A stretch of DNA of 64,000 nucleotides from Microbacterium sp. 4R-513 (lineage in GTDB: Bacteria > Actinomycetota > Actinomycetes > Actinomycetales > Microbacteriaceae), in the NCBI RefSeq assembly GCF_011046485.1, contig NZ_CP049256.1:1612001-1676000 (forward strand), given 5' to 3'. The notes below the pieces were generated by a model. That model saw nothing but the letters and a program-made list of their open reading frames with translations. It did no database searches and had not been told where the DNA came from. Within the stretch, counting starts at the first letter, position 1; every line of letters starts with the position of its first letter. The translations under genes and the position numbers were made by a program. Shown one piece after another: positions 50,404 to 60,166 of this stretch.

Positions 50404-51566
50404 GCTCCCCAGCCCGCCTGCACTCCGCCGACGCGGTCGGCGGCGATCTGCTGCTGGTAGCCCGAGGCGGCGTAGGCCGCCATCGGGTCGGCGGCGAGCC
50501 CGCGCGACTCGCGCCACTCGGCCAGAGCCGGGCGCACATCCGTGTAGAAGGCATCCATGAAGACGGCGTTGGCAGCGAGCACGTCGTTCGCGGACTGGGC
50601 GGCGGCGAGAGCCTCGCGGTCGACGAGCAGGGCCCGCGCCGTCATCTCCTGCACGTTCAGCACGGAGCGGATCTGCCCGGGGATCTTGTCCTCGATGTTG
50701 TGGCACTGGTCGAGCATGAAAGCGACGTCGGGGTTGTTGAGGCCGCCGCCGCGCACGACCTCGAAGATGATGCGGAACAGCTGGAACGGATCGGCGGCGC
50801 CCACGATGAGATCGTCGTCGGCGTAGAAGCGCGAGTTGAAGTCGAACGAGCCGAGCTTCCCGAGACGCAGCAGCTGCATGACGATGAACTCGATGTTGGT
50901 GCCCGGGGCGTGGTGGCCCGTGTCGAGGCAGACCATGGCCTTGTCGCCGAGCGAGGCGACCTGCGCGTACGATGTACCCCAGTCCGGGACGTCGGTGTGG
51001 TAGAAAGCCGGCTCGAAGAACTTGTACTCGAGCACGAGGCGCTGCTCGTCGCTCAGCCGCTCGTAGATCTTGCGGAGGGAGTCCTGCAGGCGGTCCTGGC
51101 GGGCGCGCATGTCGTTCTGCCCGGGGTAGTTCGAACCCTCCGCGAGCCAGATCTTGAGGTCGCGCGAGCCCGTCTCGCCCATGATGTCGATGCACTCGAA
51201 GTGGTGGTCGATCGCCTTCCGGCGGATGGTGTCGTCGTGGTGCGTGAGGGCGCCGAACTTGTAGTCCTCGTCCTGGAAGGTGTTCGAGTTGATCGTGCCG
51301 AGCGCGACACCGAGGTCTTCGGCGTGCCGGCGGAGGTCGGCGTAGTCGTCGACCTTGTCCCACGGGATGTGGAGTGCGACGCTCGGCGCGAGCCGGGTGA
51401 ACTCGTTGACCTTCGCGGCATCCGCGATCTTCTCGTACGGGTCGCGCGGCGTTCCCGCCGTCGGGAACACGCGGAAGCGTGTGCCGGAGTTCCCGAACGC
51501 CCACGAGGGCAGCTCGATGCCCTGCAGTTCGAGCTCGGACAGGATTTCGGAGGAGAGGATGCTCAC
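50400..51566 (-). CDS. rhaI: L-rhamnose isomerase (RhaI type)
   Basis: A 388-residue TIM-barrel isomerase that converts L-rhamnose to L-rhamnulose, the first catabolic step. It matches the non-enteric RhaI family (Pseudomonas stutzeri type) rather than E. coli RhaA: ECIDIMGETGSRDLKIWLAEGSNYPGQ, EYKFFEPAFYHTDVPDWGTSY and VCLDTGHHAPGTNIEFIV supply the metal-binding Glu, Asp and His. DFNSRFYADDDLIVG follows. It is the first gene of the leftward operon, transcribed divergently from the LacI gene with operators between. Confidence 0.95.
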   Translation of the reverse strand: MSILSSEILSELELQGIELPSWAFGNSGTRFRVFPTAGTPRDPYEKIADAAKVNEFTRLAPSVALHIPWDKVDDYADLRRHAEDLGVALGTINSNTFQDEDYKFGALTHHDDTIRRKAIDHHFECIDIMGETGSRDLKIWLAEGSNYPGQNDMRARQDRLQDSLRKIYERLSDEQRLVLEYKFFEPAFYHTDVPDWGTSYAQVASLGDKAMVCLDTGHHAPGTNIEFIVMQLLRLGKLGSFDFNSRFYADDDLIVGAADPFQLFRIIFEVVRGGGLNNPDVAFMLDQCHNIEDKIPGQIRSVLNVQEMTARALLVDREALAAAQSANDVLAANAVFMDAFYTDVRPALAEWRESRGLAADPMAAYAASGYQQQIAADRVGGVQAGWGA

Positions 51567-51647
51567 GATGCGTCGCTTTCTTCGTCGGATGCGGTCACGG
51601 TGGATGCCTCGGCGCTGCGTGCCGGCGCTGCGAGCGTGATCCTCCGA

Positions 51648-51751
51648 TGAATCGTTTCACTAACCATACGGGGCACCGATGCCCTGGTCAAGTCGAGGGT
51701 CTCTGCCGGGCCGTCCGGGGTGGAATCCGCGATGCCGGGTGATACGTTCCA
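51648..51751. promoter_or_regulatory. LacI-type operators between rhaI and the regulator gene
   Basis: TGAATCGTTTCA (51648-51659) has the CG-centred TGAA/TTCA palindrome of LacI-family sites, and TGATACGTTCCA (51740-51751) is a weaker second copy. They lie in the 223-bp divergent region, so the adjacent LacI protein probably represses rhaI and itself. Confidence 0.6.
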
Positions 51752-51789
51752 ACGAGCCGGGCAGAGAACCCCCGGCGGGAAGGGCCGAC

Positions 51790-52796
51790 ATGGCGGTGAG
51801 TGTGCGTGAAGTCGCGGCCGCGGCATCCGTCTCCGTCGGGACCGTGTCGAACGTGCTCAACCGGCCCGAGAAGGTGGCTCCCGAGACGGTGGAGCGCGTG
51901 CTGTCGGTCATCGACGAGCTCGGCTACGTGCGCAACGACGCCGCGCGCCAGCTGCGCGCGGGACGCAGCCGGACGATCGGGCTCATCGTGCCGGACGCGA
52001 GCAACCCCTTCTTCGCCGAGGTCGCCCGGGGCGCCGAGGACCGCGCCGCCGAGGCCGGCATATCGGTGCTGCTCGGCAACAGCGACGAATCCGAGCGGCG
52101 CGAGGGCTCGTATCTCGACCTCTTCCGTGAGCAGCGCGTCAACGGCGTGCTCATCACGCCGGCGGGCGATGACGTCGGTGGGCTGCGGGCGATGCAGGAG
52201 GCCGGCGTTCCGGTCGTGCTCGTCGACCGCGAGGCCCCTGGGACCGCCCTGCGGTCGGTCGCCGTCGACGACGTCGAAGGCGGCTTCCTCGCGGCGCGGC
52301 ATCTGCTGTCGCTGGGCCGTCGGCGGATCGCCTACGTCTGCGGACCGCGGTCGATCCGTCAGGTCGCCGATCGCCTCGAGGGTGCCCGCCGCGCCGTCGG
52401 CGAGGCGCCGGACGCGGAGCTGGAGGTCGTCGAGGTGCCCGCGCTCACGGTGCTCCACGGCCGCGCGGCGGGGAGGAGCTCGTCGCCCGTCCACGCGATC
52501 GACGCCCCGACGGCGTCTTCGCGGCGAACGACCTGCTCGCCGTCGGCCTGCTGCAGGCGCTGAGCCTCATGGCCGATGTGCGGGTGCCGGGCGACATCGC
52601 GCTCATCGGGTACGACGACATCGACTTCGCCGCCGCGACGGTCGTGCCGCTGAGCTCGATCCGCCAGCCCGCGCATCTCATCGGCTACACGGCCGTCGAC
52701 CTCCTGCTGCGACACCTTCAGGCGCCGGCCGATGAGCAGGAGCGGAACGTGAGGTTCCAGCCCGAGCTCGTCGTGCGGGCCTCGACAGCGGGGTGA
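51790..52796 (+). pseudogene. LacI-family rhamnose regulator, frameshifted
   Basis: ATG 51790 follows GGGAAGGG. The first frame encodes a full LacI helix-turn-helix (SVREVAAAASVSVGTVSNVLNRPEKV) and most of the sugar domain (IGLIVPDASNPFFAEVARGAED), then turns to nonsense after LHGRAAG and stops near 52563. From about 52470 the next frame continues the protein: GVFAANDLLAVGLLQALSL, VPGDIALIGYDDIDFAA and LSSIRQP, up to 52796. One missing G in GGGG (52470-52473) explains it. The repaired protein would have about 335 residues. It is either a real inactivation or a homopolymer sequencing error. Confidence 0.88.
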
Positions 52797-52808
52797 CGCG
52801 CGGAAGGT

Positions 52809-54560
52809 TCAGTCGGCGACCCGGATCGTCCGCACAGCCATGAACTGGCGACCGGGGAGCTCGACCCTAACCGTGCCGCGGGAAGTCCCGGGCAGGCGGT
52901 CGACCGTCATGTTCCACGTGTCGATCACATCCACGGTCCACTCGCCCTCGGTCAGCATGAGATTGCGGAAGCGCGGACGGTTGAACCCGAAGTAGCCGAC
53001 GCGGTGCTCCTCGGTGCCGCCCCACGGGACGTCCCAGTCCGACACGAGCGGATCCCAGACGCCCTCCGGCGCCTCCGACTGCAGTGCGTGGAGGAATCCG
53101 ATCCGCTCGGGCGACGACCCGCGCAGCTCACCGCCCTTGGACCACCACAGCACCTCGTCGGCGCCCGGCTCGGGAAGGTACGTCTCGCCGTGACCGACGT
53201 AGCCGCCGCGCACGGCGCCCTCCCAGAAGCGGCGCACCATCTCCTCGCCCGTGATGTTGCCCCAGCCCTGGTCGATGTCGCCTTCATAGGCGCACTCGTC
53301 GATCACGACGGGCTTGCCCCACCGCTCGCGCCAGTCGTCGGTGTTCTCGGCGGTGCGGTAGACATCGACGCGCTGCACGCTGACGTGCGTGATCCAGGGT
53401 CGCGAGTAGTCGTAGAACGGGCGGCAGTTGTGGATCGAGGTGAGGTGCCCGAAGGCGTCCTCCTCGCCCACGATCTCGGCGAGCCGCTCCCAGTCCGGGG
53501 TGTCCTTCGCCCAGAGGAGGTCGTATTCGTTGGCCATCGACCACCACACGTTCGCGAACGCGGCGAGCCGGCGCACGACGTAGCGAAGGTAGCGCTCGTC
53601 GACCGCGGGACCGAGGTCCGCGAAGCCCCACCGGTCGTACGCGTGGAAGAGGATGAGGTCCGCCTCGATGCCGAGCTCGGCGAGCTGCGCGATCCGCTGC
53701 TCGAGCCGCCGGAAGTGAGCGGGGTCGAACCGCGTGTAGTCGAAGCCCTCGGCGAGCGAACCGGCGAAGACGAAGTCCTCCGGCTCGTTGGCGTTGAAGA
53801 GGTAGGACTTCGGGAAGAGGCACATGCGGATCTTCGTGAAGGGCGCCTCGGCCAGGGTGCGGAGCGTCTGCTCCTGCAGCGCGTCCGCCTGGTGGGTCCA
53901 CGCGTACGCCGTCGTCCCGAGAGGCAGGTGTCGCATGCCGTCGGCGTGGCGGAAGTGGAAGCCGTCGACCCGCACCGGCCCGTGCGCGCCCTCAGGCGCC
54001 GGACCTACGGCGAGGGCCCCCGTCAGCCCGTCGAGCGAGCGCGCGGTCGAGCGGGTCTGGAACGACCAGTCGCCCTCGGCATCGGCGAGGGCGCGCACGA
54101 CGTAGACGCCGTCGCCGTCGTAGAAGCCGCCGACACGCAGCTGCGACCCGTCGGGCCGGCTGAAGACGGCATCGAGCTCGACATCGACGAACGGATTGCC
54201 GTGCGACGGACCTTCGAACCGCACCTCCAGAACGCCCCACTTGGCGACCGCGTCGGGAAGGACGACGGATGCCGAGCCCCGCGCCACCTCGTCGCTCTCG
54301 TACCCAGGGTCCGGCGCGATCGCCGGCGCATACGGCGCGCGCTCGACGTCGTCGCCCACCTCGGCGAGGGCGGACCAGAGCTTCTCGCGCTCGGCGGGGT
54401 CCTCGAGCGTCGGCACGAGCGCGATGAGCGATCCGAGCCGGCCGTCGCGGAACTGCGTCGCCATCGGCGACGCGGCGATCCCCGGCATCCATCGTTCGAG
54501 GATCGCGCGCGCGGCGGGGTTGTCGAGGGCTTCGCCGAACGTCGAGCGGCGGTCGAACAT
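52809..54560 (-). CDS. DUF5060/DUF4038/DUF5605 glycoside-hydrolase-like protein
   Basis: A 583-residue cytoplasmic protein that starts at ATG 54560 behind AGGA. A short N-terminal part (DNPAARAILERWMPGI) resembles domains found in other glycosidases. A DUF5060 beta-sandwich follows (about 100-190: VAKWGVLEVRFEGPSHGNPFVDVELDAVF), then a TIM-barrel (DUF4038-like) with NVWWSMANEYDLLW and VVIDECAYEGD, which contribute likely catalytic Glu residues, and a C-terminal DUF5605 beta domain. No signal peptide. The fold implies hydrolysis of a plant-type oligosaccharide imported by the nearby ABC transporter. The substrate is unassigned in the family. It is adjacent to the GH78 gene (41-bp gap). Confidence 0.82.
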   Translation of the reverse strand: MFDRRSTFGEALDNPAARAILERWMPGIAASPMATQFRDGRLGSLIALVPTLEDPAEREKLWSALAEVGDDVERAPYAPAIAPDPGYESDEVARGSASVVLPDAVAKWGVLEVRFEGPSHGNPFVDVELDAVFSRPDGSQLRVGGFYDGDGVYVVRALADAEGDWSFQTRSTARSLDGLTGALAVGPAPEGAHGPVRVDGFHFRHADGMRHLPLGTTAYAWTHQADALQEQTLRTLAEAPFTKIRMCLFPKSYLFNANEPEDFVFAGSLAEGFDYTRFDPAHFRRLEQRIAQLAELGIEADLILFHAYDRWGFADLGPAVDERYLRYVVRRLAAFANVWWSMANEYDLLWAKDTPDWERLAEIVGEEDAFGHLTSIHNCRPFYDYSRPWITHVSVQRVDVYRTAENTDDWRERWGKPVVIDECAYEGDIDQGWGNITGEEMVRRFWEGAVRGGYVGHGETYLPEPGADEVLWWSKGGELRGSSPERIGFLHALQSEAPEGVWDPLVSDWDVPWGGTEEHRVGYFGFNRPRFRNLMLTEGEWTVDVIDTWNMTVDRLPGTSRGTVRVELPGRQFMAVRTIRVAD

Positions 54561-54601
54561 GGAGGGTTCCTGTCTTGGTCGTGGGTAGGAGGAAAGCTGC
54601 G

Positions 54602-57490
54602 TCACGCCGTCGCGGAGCGGACAGCCTCGTCGACGGCGGCGAGCAGGTCGGGCGGCGTGAACATGAGCGCCGTGCTGAGAGGACGGTTCGCGCCCCAGAC
54701 GGTGTCGGTGCGCACGGCTTCGGCGCGCTCGGGATCGGCCGCCGCCAGCGTGTCGAGGACGGCGCGGTAGGCGCGGGGGTCGTCGATGACGTCGGCGAGG
54801 GATGCCGAGAGCCCGGGCAGCGCCGACGGCACCCGCCGCAGCGGCGCGGGCATCCGCCATTCGTGCACACCCGACCCGACGGCCGTCTCTTCCGAACCCC
54901 CGCCCAGGTCGACGATCGCCATCGCGTTGGCCGGAACGACCGCCCGCACGACGATGTCGGAGCCGTCCCGCCGCCATGCGACGGAGGCCTCGCCGTAGGG
55001 AGTGAGGTGGCGCGCGGCTGCGTGGTCGAGGCCGGCGAGCGGGCGCGGTGCGATGCGGATCGTGCGATAGCCGGGTTCGGCGGGTGCGAGTCCCGCGACC
55101 GTGCGGTGCAGCCAGTCCGCGACCGCGCCGAGCGCGTAGTGATTGAAGCTCGTCATCTCGCCCGGGTTGATCGTCCCGTCCGGGAGCATCGAGTCCCACC
55201 GCTCCCACACGGTCGTGGCGCCCATCGTGACGGGGTAGAGCCACGATGGGGACTCGGTCTGGAGGAGGAGCCGCTCGGCGGCGTCGAGGTGCCCGCCTGC
55301 CGTGAGCGCGTCGGTCACGAGCGGTGTTCCGACGAACCCGGTGCCGATGCGGTAGCCGCCCTCCCGGACGAGGGCCGCGAGCCGGTCGGCGAGCGACCGG
55401 CGGAGCGCAGGGTCGAGGGCGAGGCCGAATTCCAGGGCGAGCGCGTACGCCGTGGGCGCATCGCTCATCATGCGGCCGGCGGGCGTCACGTACTCGGCCA
55501 CGAAGGCCGCGCGGCTGCGCTCTGCGAGCGCAGCGTAGGTCGCGGCATCCGTCTCGAATCCCAGAAGCTGCGCCGCATCGGCGACCTGCCGCAGGGAGCG
55601 GGCGAGGTAGGCGCTCGCCACGATGTCGCCGTCGACCTTTGCCTGTCCGGGCTTGTCCGGCGGGGCGGCAGGATCCAGCCAGTCGCCGAGCTGCATCTGC
55701 CCCGCCCACAAGCCGCTGCCGCCGGCTGCTTCGAGCACCCGGTCCACCCAGGCCTTCATGCTCGCGTACTGGTCGGCGAGGACGCGGGTGTCGCCGAAGC
55801 GCTCGTGCAGCACGGTCGGCACGACGGTCGCGGCATCCCCCCACGCCGCCACCGGCCCGCCCCCGCCGAACGAGGGCAGCGCTGCCGGGATCACGAGTGG
55901 CACCTCCCCGTCGTTGCGCGTCTGCTCGTTCGCGAGGTCGCGCAGCCACGAGACGAGGAAGCCGTCGCAGTCGTACAGGAAGCTCGCCGTCGGCGAGAAC
56001 ACCTGGATGTCGCCCGTCCACCCCAGGCGCTCGTCGCGCTGCGGGCAGTCGGTCGGGATGGACAGGAAGTTCCCGCGCATGCCCCACACGACGTTCTCGT
56101 GCAGCCGGTCGAGCATGTCGTGCGAGCTCTCGAACCAGCCCGTGCGGGTCATGTCGGTGTGCAGCACGACGGCCTCGACGTCGGCGTCGGCGACGTCGGC
56201 GCCATCGATCTGGGCGTAGCGGAAGCCGTAGAACGTGAAGCGCGACTCGAGCACGTCGTCGCCGCCGGAGAGTTCGAACACCGCGGTCGCCTTCGCATTG
56301 CGGAGGGGACGGATGCCGAGCTCGCCGTCTTCGAGGACCTCGGCGTGGCGGATCACGACGTGCTGCCCCGCCTCGCCCTTCACCCGCACGCGCAGGCGGC
56401 CGACGAGGTTCTGGCCGAAGTCGAGGATCCGGCCACCGGACGGCGACGTGACGACGTCCGTGACGGGGAGCGTCGAGATGCGCCGGACCGGCGGCGCGAT
56501 GCGTGCCTCCGGCACCGGCACGTTCTCGTATCCCGGGAGCGACGCCGCGCCGACCCGCGCGGGAGACCAGGTGGCGCTCGCCGCATCGGCACTGTCGTCG
56601 GCCTCTCGCGGGCTCGACCCTCGCTGCCCGTCGACGGTCGACCAGCCGGGGAGGGTCTTGCGGAGATCCTGGTGCTCGCCCGGGTAGATGCCGCTGTCGA
56701 CGATCGGCCCGTCGGCGGTCGCCTCCCATCCCTCGCCGGTCGCGGCGAGGGTCTCGGTCGAGCCGTCCTCGTAGGTCACGCGGAGCTGCGCGAGAAAGGA
56801 CGGCTGCGTGCCGTAGAGGCGATTCGTGAAGGTGAAGAAGCCGAACTTCTCGGTGTACCAGGCGCCCGCGATCGTCGCGCCGAGCACATTCTCGCCTTCG
56901 CGGACGAGGCCGGTCACATCGACGGTCTCGTGCACGAGCCGGTCGCGGTAGCTCGTCCATCCGGGCGAGAGCACGTCGTCGGATGCGGCCTCGCCGTTGA
57001 GCTCCGGCTCGGCCACGCCGAGCGCCGTCCAGAAGAGGAGCGCGCGGCGGACGGGACGCGCGACGCTGAACGTCGTGCGCACCAGCGCGGGCTGGGCCTC
57101 CCGGTAGGGCTCCGAAAGGCCGACGGGCTGGGCGATCCACTCGCCCTCGGCGAGGAAGCCGGCCGAGACGCCGAGCGGCTCGCTCCACGCCGTCTCGCCT
57201 TCGGCGGAGAAGGCGCGCACCGAGACCTCGCGGGACTCGCCGGCGGCGAGCGGCGAGAACGGCCAGGCGACGAGGACCGAGCCGCGACCCTCGAGTGAGA
57301 CCGTTTCGATGCCGTCGGTGGCCTCGGCGCGTGTCTGGATCCACCCCGGGGCGGCGTCTTCGACGGTCCAGCTCAGGCGCGGCTCGGCGACGGCGACGAC
57401 GGAGGAGTCGTCGCGCAGCTCGGCGCGGAGGGTCGCGATGCGCGCGGTGCGCGCCGCGGGCGACGCGGCCGGGGTCGAGGCATCCATCAT
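54602..57490 (-). CDS. Alpha-L-rhamnosidase, GH78
   Basis: A 962-residue GH78 enzyme that releases terminal L-rhamnose. ATG 57490 follows GAGGGG. Beta-sandwich domains at the N-terminus (LRAELRDDSSVVAVAEPRLSW, WYTEKFGFFTF) precede the (alpha/alpha)6 barrel with IPTDCPQRDERLGWTGDIQVF, the catalytic-acid signature, and GDWLDPAAPPDKPGQA. The C-terminal part has GATTVWERWDSMLPDGTINPGEMTSFNHYALGAV, the second conserved block. There is no signal peptide, so it acts on imported rhamnosides. It overlaps the GH43 gene by four bases. Confidence 0.95.
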   Translation of the reverse strand: MMDASTPAASPAARTARIATLRAELRDDSSVVAVAEPRLSWTVEDAAPGWIQTRAEATDGIETVSLEGRGSVLVAWPFSPLAAGESREVSVRAFSAEGETAWSEPLGVSAGFLAEGEWIAQPVGLSEPYREAQPALVRTTFSVARPVRRALLFWTALGVAEPELNGEAASDDVLSPGWTSYRDRLVHETVDVTGLVREGENVLGATIAGAWYTEKFGFFTFTNRLYGTQPSFLAQLRVTYEDGSTETLAATGEGWEATADGPIVDSGIYPGEHQDLRKTLPGWSTVDGQRGSSPREADDSADAASATWSPARVGAASLPGYENVPVPEARIAPPVRRISTLPVTDVVTSPSGGRILDFGQNLVGRLRVRVKGEAGQHVVIRHAEVLEDGELGIRPLRNAKATAVFELSGGDDVLESRFTFYGFRYAQIDGADVADADVEAVVLHTDMTRTGWFESSHDMLDRLHENVVWGMRGNFLSIPTDCPQRDERLGWTGDIQVFSPTASFLYDCDGFLVSWLRDLANEQTRNDGEVPLVIPAALPSFGGGGPVAAWGDAATVVPTVLHERFGDTRVLADQYASMKAWVDRVLEAAGGSGLWAGQMQLGDWLDPAAPPDKPGQAKVDGDIVASAYLARSLRQVADAAQLLGFETDAATYAALAERSRAAFVAEYVTPAGRMMSDAPTAYALALEFGLALDPALRRSLADRLAALVREGGYRIGTGFVGTPLVTDALTAGGHLDAAERLLLQTESPSWLYPVTMGATTVWERWDSMLPDGTINPGEMTSFNHYALGAVADWLHRTVAGLAPAEPGYRTIRIAPRPLAGLDHAAARHLTPYGEASVAWRRDGSDIVVRAVVPANAMAIVDLGGGSEETAVGSGVHEWRMPAPLRRVPSALPGLSASLADVIDDPRAYRAVLDTLAAADPERAEAVRTDTVWGANRPLSTALMFTPPDLLAAVDEAVRSATA

Positions 57491-58994
57491 TCGTCGTTCC
57501 CCTCGGCGAGCCAGCTCTCGACGGCGACGTCGCCCTCGACAGCGTAGACACCGATCACGCGGCCGGTGAAGGACTCCGTCACCTCGGAGGACAGGAATCG
57601 GCCGTCGATCCGGGCGAGTTCGACACGTTCGCCGTCGATCGTCGCGGCGAGGTGGAAGACGTCGCTCGTGGAGACCAGTCCGGCACCGCCCTCGGGCTCC
57701 CGCGAGGCGATGTGCAGGTCGACGTGGCCGCCCGTGAAGGGGTGACTCCACTCCTGGCACAGCCCGCCGATGGACGCGCGGGCGACGACCGTTCCACGGC
57801 CCGCCTCCAGCTCGATGCGGAACTGCTCGTCGTAGCGCACGGCGACCCCGCCGACGCCTCGTGAGACGTCCAGCCGCACGCTGACCTCGTTCGTCAGGTG
57901 CTCCTGACGGCGTCCGACGAAGACGGGCCGCGCGTCGGCGAGCGTCGAGCCGTCCGCCCGCAGCACGAGGCGACCGTCCGCGATCGTGGCGATCTCCGAG
58001 GGGAAGCGGCGCACCGCGATCCATTCATCGTCGAGAGGACCGTCGAAGCGGACGTCGACACGGGTGCCGGGCCGGGGGAGAGCTCGACGGGGGCGATGGC
58101 CGGCCAGCCGTCGGCCCACGTGACGGGAGTCGCGAAGGTCTCGCGGCCGAGTGCCGAGAAGGCCCGCGTGCCACTGCGGGGGCGCACGCCGAGGAGGACG
58201 CACAGCCAGTCGCCGCCGGGTCCGATGACGAGGTCGCCGTGGCCGGTGTTCTGGATCGGGCGGGGTGTCGAGCGCGCCGAGACCAGAGGGTTGCCGGGTG
58301 CCCCCTCGAACGGCCCCTCGGGCGACGATCCGCGGGCGATCGAGATCGCGTGGCCGCGCTCCGTGCCGCCCTCCGCGATCATCAGGTACCAGGCGCCTCC
58401 GACCTCGTACACGTGGGGTGCCTCGGGGAACATGAGACCCGTCCCCGACCACAGCGATCGCGGCTCTTCGAGCGCGCGATGGGTCTCGAGGTCGACCTTG
58501 ACCTGCTGGATGCCGAGATGCGTCGGCTGATTCGGGTCGAGGTCGCCGCTCAGCGACAGGCCGGAGAAGGTGACGTACGCCTGGCCCTCGGCATCCCACA
58601 CGATGTCGGGATCGATGCCCTCCAGAGTGCCCGATCCGTCCTGCTTGAGGATGAGCTCGCCGTCGCTCCACGGGCCTGCGGCATCCGTCGCCGTGAAGTG
58701 CAGCATCCCGCGTCCCAGCGCGTCCGTGATGACGAGGTGGAACTCGCCGTCGTGATGGCGGATCGTGGGCGCCCAGGCGCCGCCGCCCGTCGGCACCGCC
58801 TCGACGCCCAACTGGCCGGGGCGCGTCGCGACGTGGCCGATGAGCTCCCACGTCTCGAAGTCCGTCGAGCGGTGGATCGGGATGCCCGGCAGGTACTCGA
58901 AGGTGCTCGTGGCGAGGAACCATTCGTCGCCGACCCTCACGACCGACGGGTCGGGGTGGAAGCCGTTGAGAAGGGGGTTGAAGAGCGTCGTCAC
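57487..58994 (-). pseudogene. GH43 glycosidase, frameshifted
   Basis: GTG 58994 follows AAGGA. The first frame encodes the GH43 beta-propeller: NPLLNGFHPDPSVVRVGDEW (catalytic Asp), EGIDPDIVWDAEG (pKa-modulating Asp), MFPEAPHVYEVGG (catalytic Glu) and IQNTGHGDLVIGPGG. After VELSPGPA it becomes nonsense. From about 58078 leftward the next frame continues with TRVDVRFDGPLDDEWIAVRR and a beta-xylosidase C-terminal-like sandwich domain to 57487. One missing base in GGGGG (58074-58078) explains it. The repaired product is about 502 residues, probably a beta-xylosidase or alpha-arabinofuranosidase. Real lesion or sequencing error. Confidence 0.88.
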
Positions 58995-59029
58995 GGGATT
59001 CCTTGCGTCGTCGGGCGGCGGAGGGCGGG

Positions 59030-60166
59030 TCAGGCGGAGAGGATGCGACCGAGCTCGGTCGCGAGGGCGAGGGCGCGGGGGTCGGCGCCGCCGGGCCACG
59101 GCCCCCGCGCGATCGTCCACGCGAAGGTGACGCCCGTGTCGGGGTCGACGCACGCGAGCGCCCCCATCGCGCCGTCATGACCGAATGCGTCGGGACCGCC
59201 GAAGGCGAGCGACGGCGTCGGCTTCTGGAAGACGATCGAGTGAGAGCGATGCGCTTGGCCCAGCACCTCGTCGTAGCCGCGCACCTGCTGCTGGCCGACC
59301 GTCAGCACCGTGTCCTCCGAGAGGAACGGCGGGGCGCCCTCGACGCCCGTGACGGCTGCGGCGAAGAGGCGGGCGAGGCCGCGCGCCGTGCCGGTGCCCG
59401 ACACGGCGGGATGGCCGAACCGCCAGCTGACCTCGTCGTTGGCCAGATCCACCACGGTGCCGGGCGAGGCGAAGACGAGCTGTGTGAGGAGCGACACGTC
59501 ACCGGGGGTCGCCCCGCCGGCGGGCGGGATCATCGGCAGCGTTCGCGCCTTGCGGGCGTCGAGCTCTGGGGGCAGGCCGAGGTAGAAGTCGATGGCGTGC
59601 GGAGCCCGGATCTCCTGCTCGTAGAACTCGTGCAGAGTCCGGCCCGTGATGCGGAAGACCAGCTCGGAGGCGAGGTTGCCGATCGTGATGCCGTGGTACC
59701 CGAACGCCGTGCCCGGATACCAGTAGGGCGTCGTCGCGGCGAGCCGCTCGGCCGCCGCGTGGTGATCGAGAAGCTCGTCCGTCGTGAGCGCCGGTCGCGC
59801 CTGCGGAAGGCCCGCCTGGTGGGAGAGGAGCTGGCGGACGGTGACGTGCGCCTTGCCCTTCTGCGCGAACTCCGGCCAGTACTCCGCCACCGGGGCGTCG
59901 AGGTCGACCTCGCCACGCTCGATCAGGAGGGCGACCGAGAAGCCGATCGTGTTCTTCGTGACGGAGAAGGGCACCGTGACGGAGTCGCCGTCGAGGTGCG
60001 GTCCGCCCCACGCGTCGAGCACGGGCCGCCCGTCGTGGAACGCCGCGGCCTGGAACGAGAGGTCGGGGTCGGCAGCGAGGAATCCCTCGAGCCTGGCCAC
60101 GATCTCATCGAGGCGTGCGTCGGCGCTCCCGTGGAGCGCGCCGGTGAGAGTCGCGAGTGCGGTCAT
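59030..60166 (-). CDS. Serine hydrolase, beta-lactamase/EstB family
   Basis: A 378-residue class C beta-lactamase-like esterase. The SxxK motif is SVTK (Ser68, Lys71), YWYPGTAFGYHGITIG includes the conserved YxY/N-type tyrosine, and HDGAMGALACVDPDTG supplies the C-terminal HDG/KTG-like segment. No signal peptide. Its ATG 60166 overlaps the GH3 stop (ATGA), so it belongs to the rhamnoside operon and may hydrolyse acyl or lactone esters of imported glycosides. The family also contains peptidases, so substrate is inferred only from context. Confidence 0.88.
   Translation of the reverse strand: MTALATLTGALHGSADARLDEIVARLEGFLAADPDLSFQAAAFHDGRPVLDAWGGPHLDGDSVTVPFSVTKNTIGFSVALLIERGEVDLDAPVAEYWPEFAQKGKAHVTVRQLLSHQAGLPQARPALTTDELLDHHAAAERLAATTPYWYPGTAFGYHGITIGNLASELVFRITGRTLHEFYEQEIRAPHAIDFYLGLPPELDARKARTLPMIPPAGGATPGDVSLLTQLVFASPGTVVDLANDEVSWRFGHPAVSGTGTARGLARLFAAAVTGVEGAPPFLSEDTVLTVGQQQVRGYDEVLGQAHRSHSIVFQKPTPSLAFGGPDAFGHDGAMGALACVDPDTGVTFAWTIARGPWPGGADPRALALATELGRILSA

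Noticed and set aside
52441..52600. Programmed frameshifting in the LacI gene
   Set aside because: No slippery heptamer or stimulatory hairpin is evident, and LacI proteins are not known to use it. A lesion or base-calling error is simpler.
52809..57551. One long frame covering both the DUF5605 and GH78 genes
   Set aside because: Beyond 54560 the sequence is Arg-rich and domain-less; GH78 lies in another frame.
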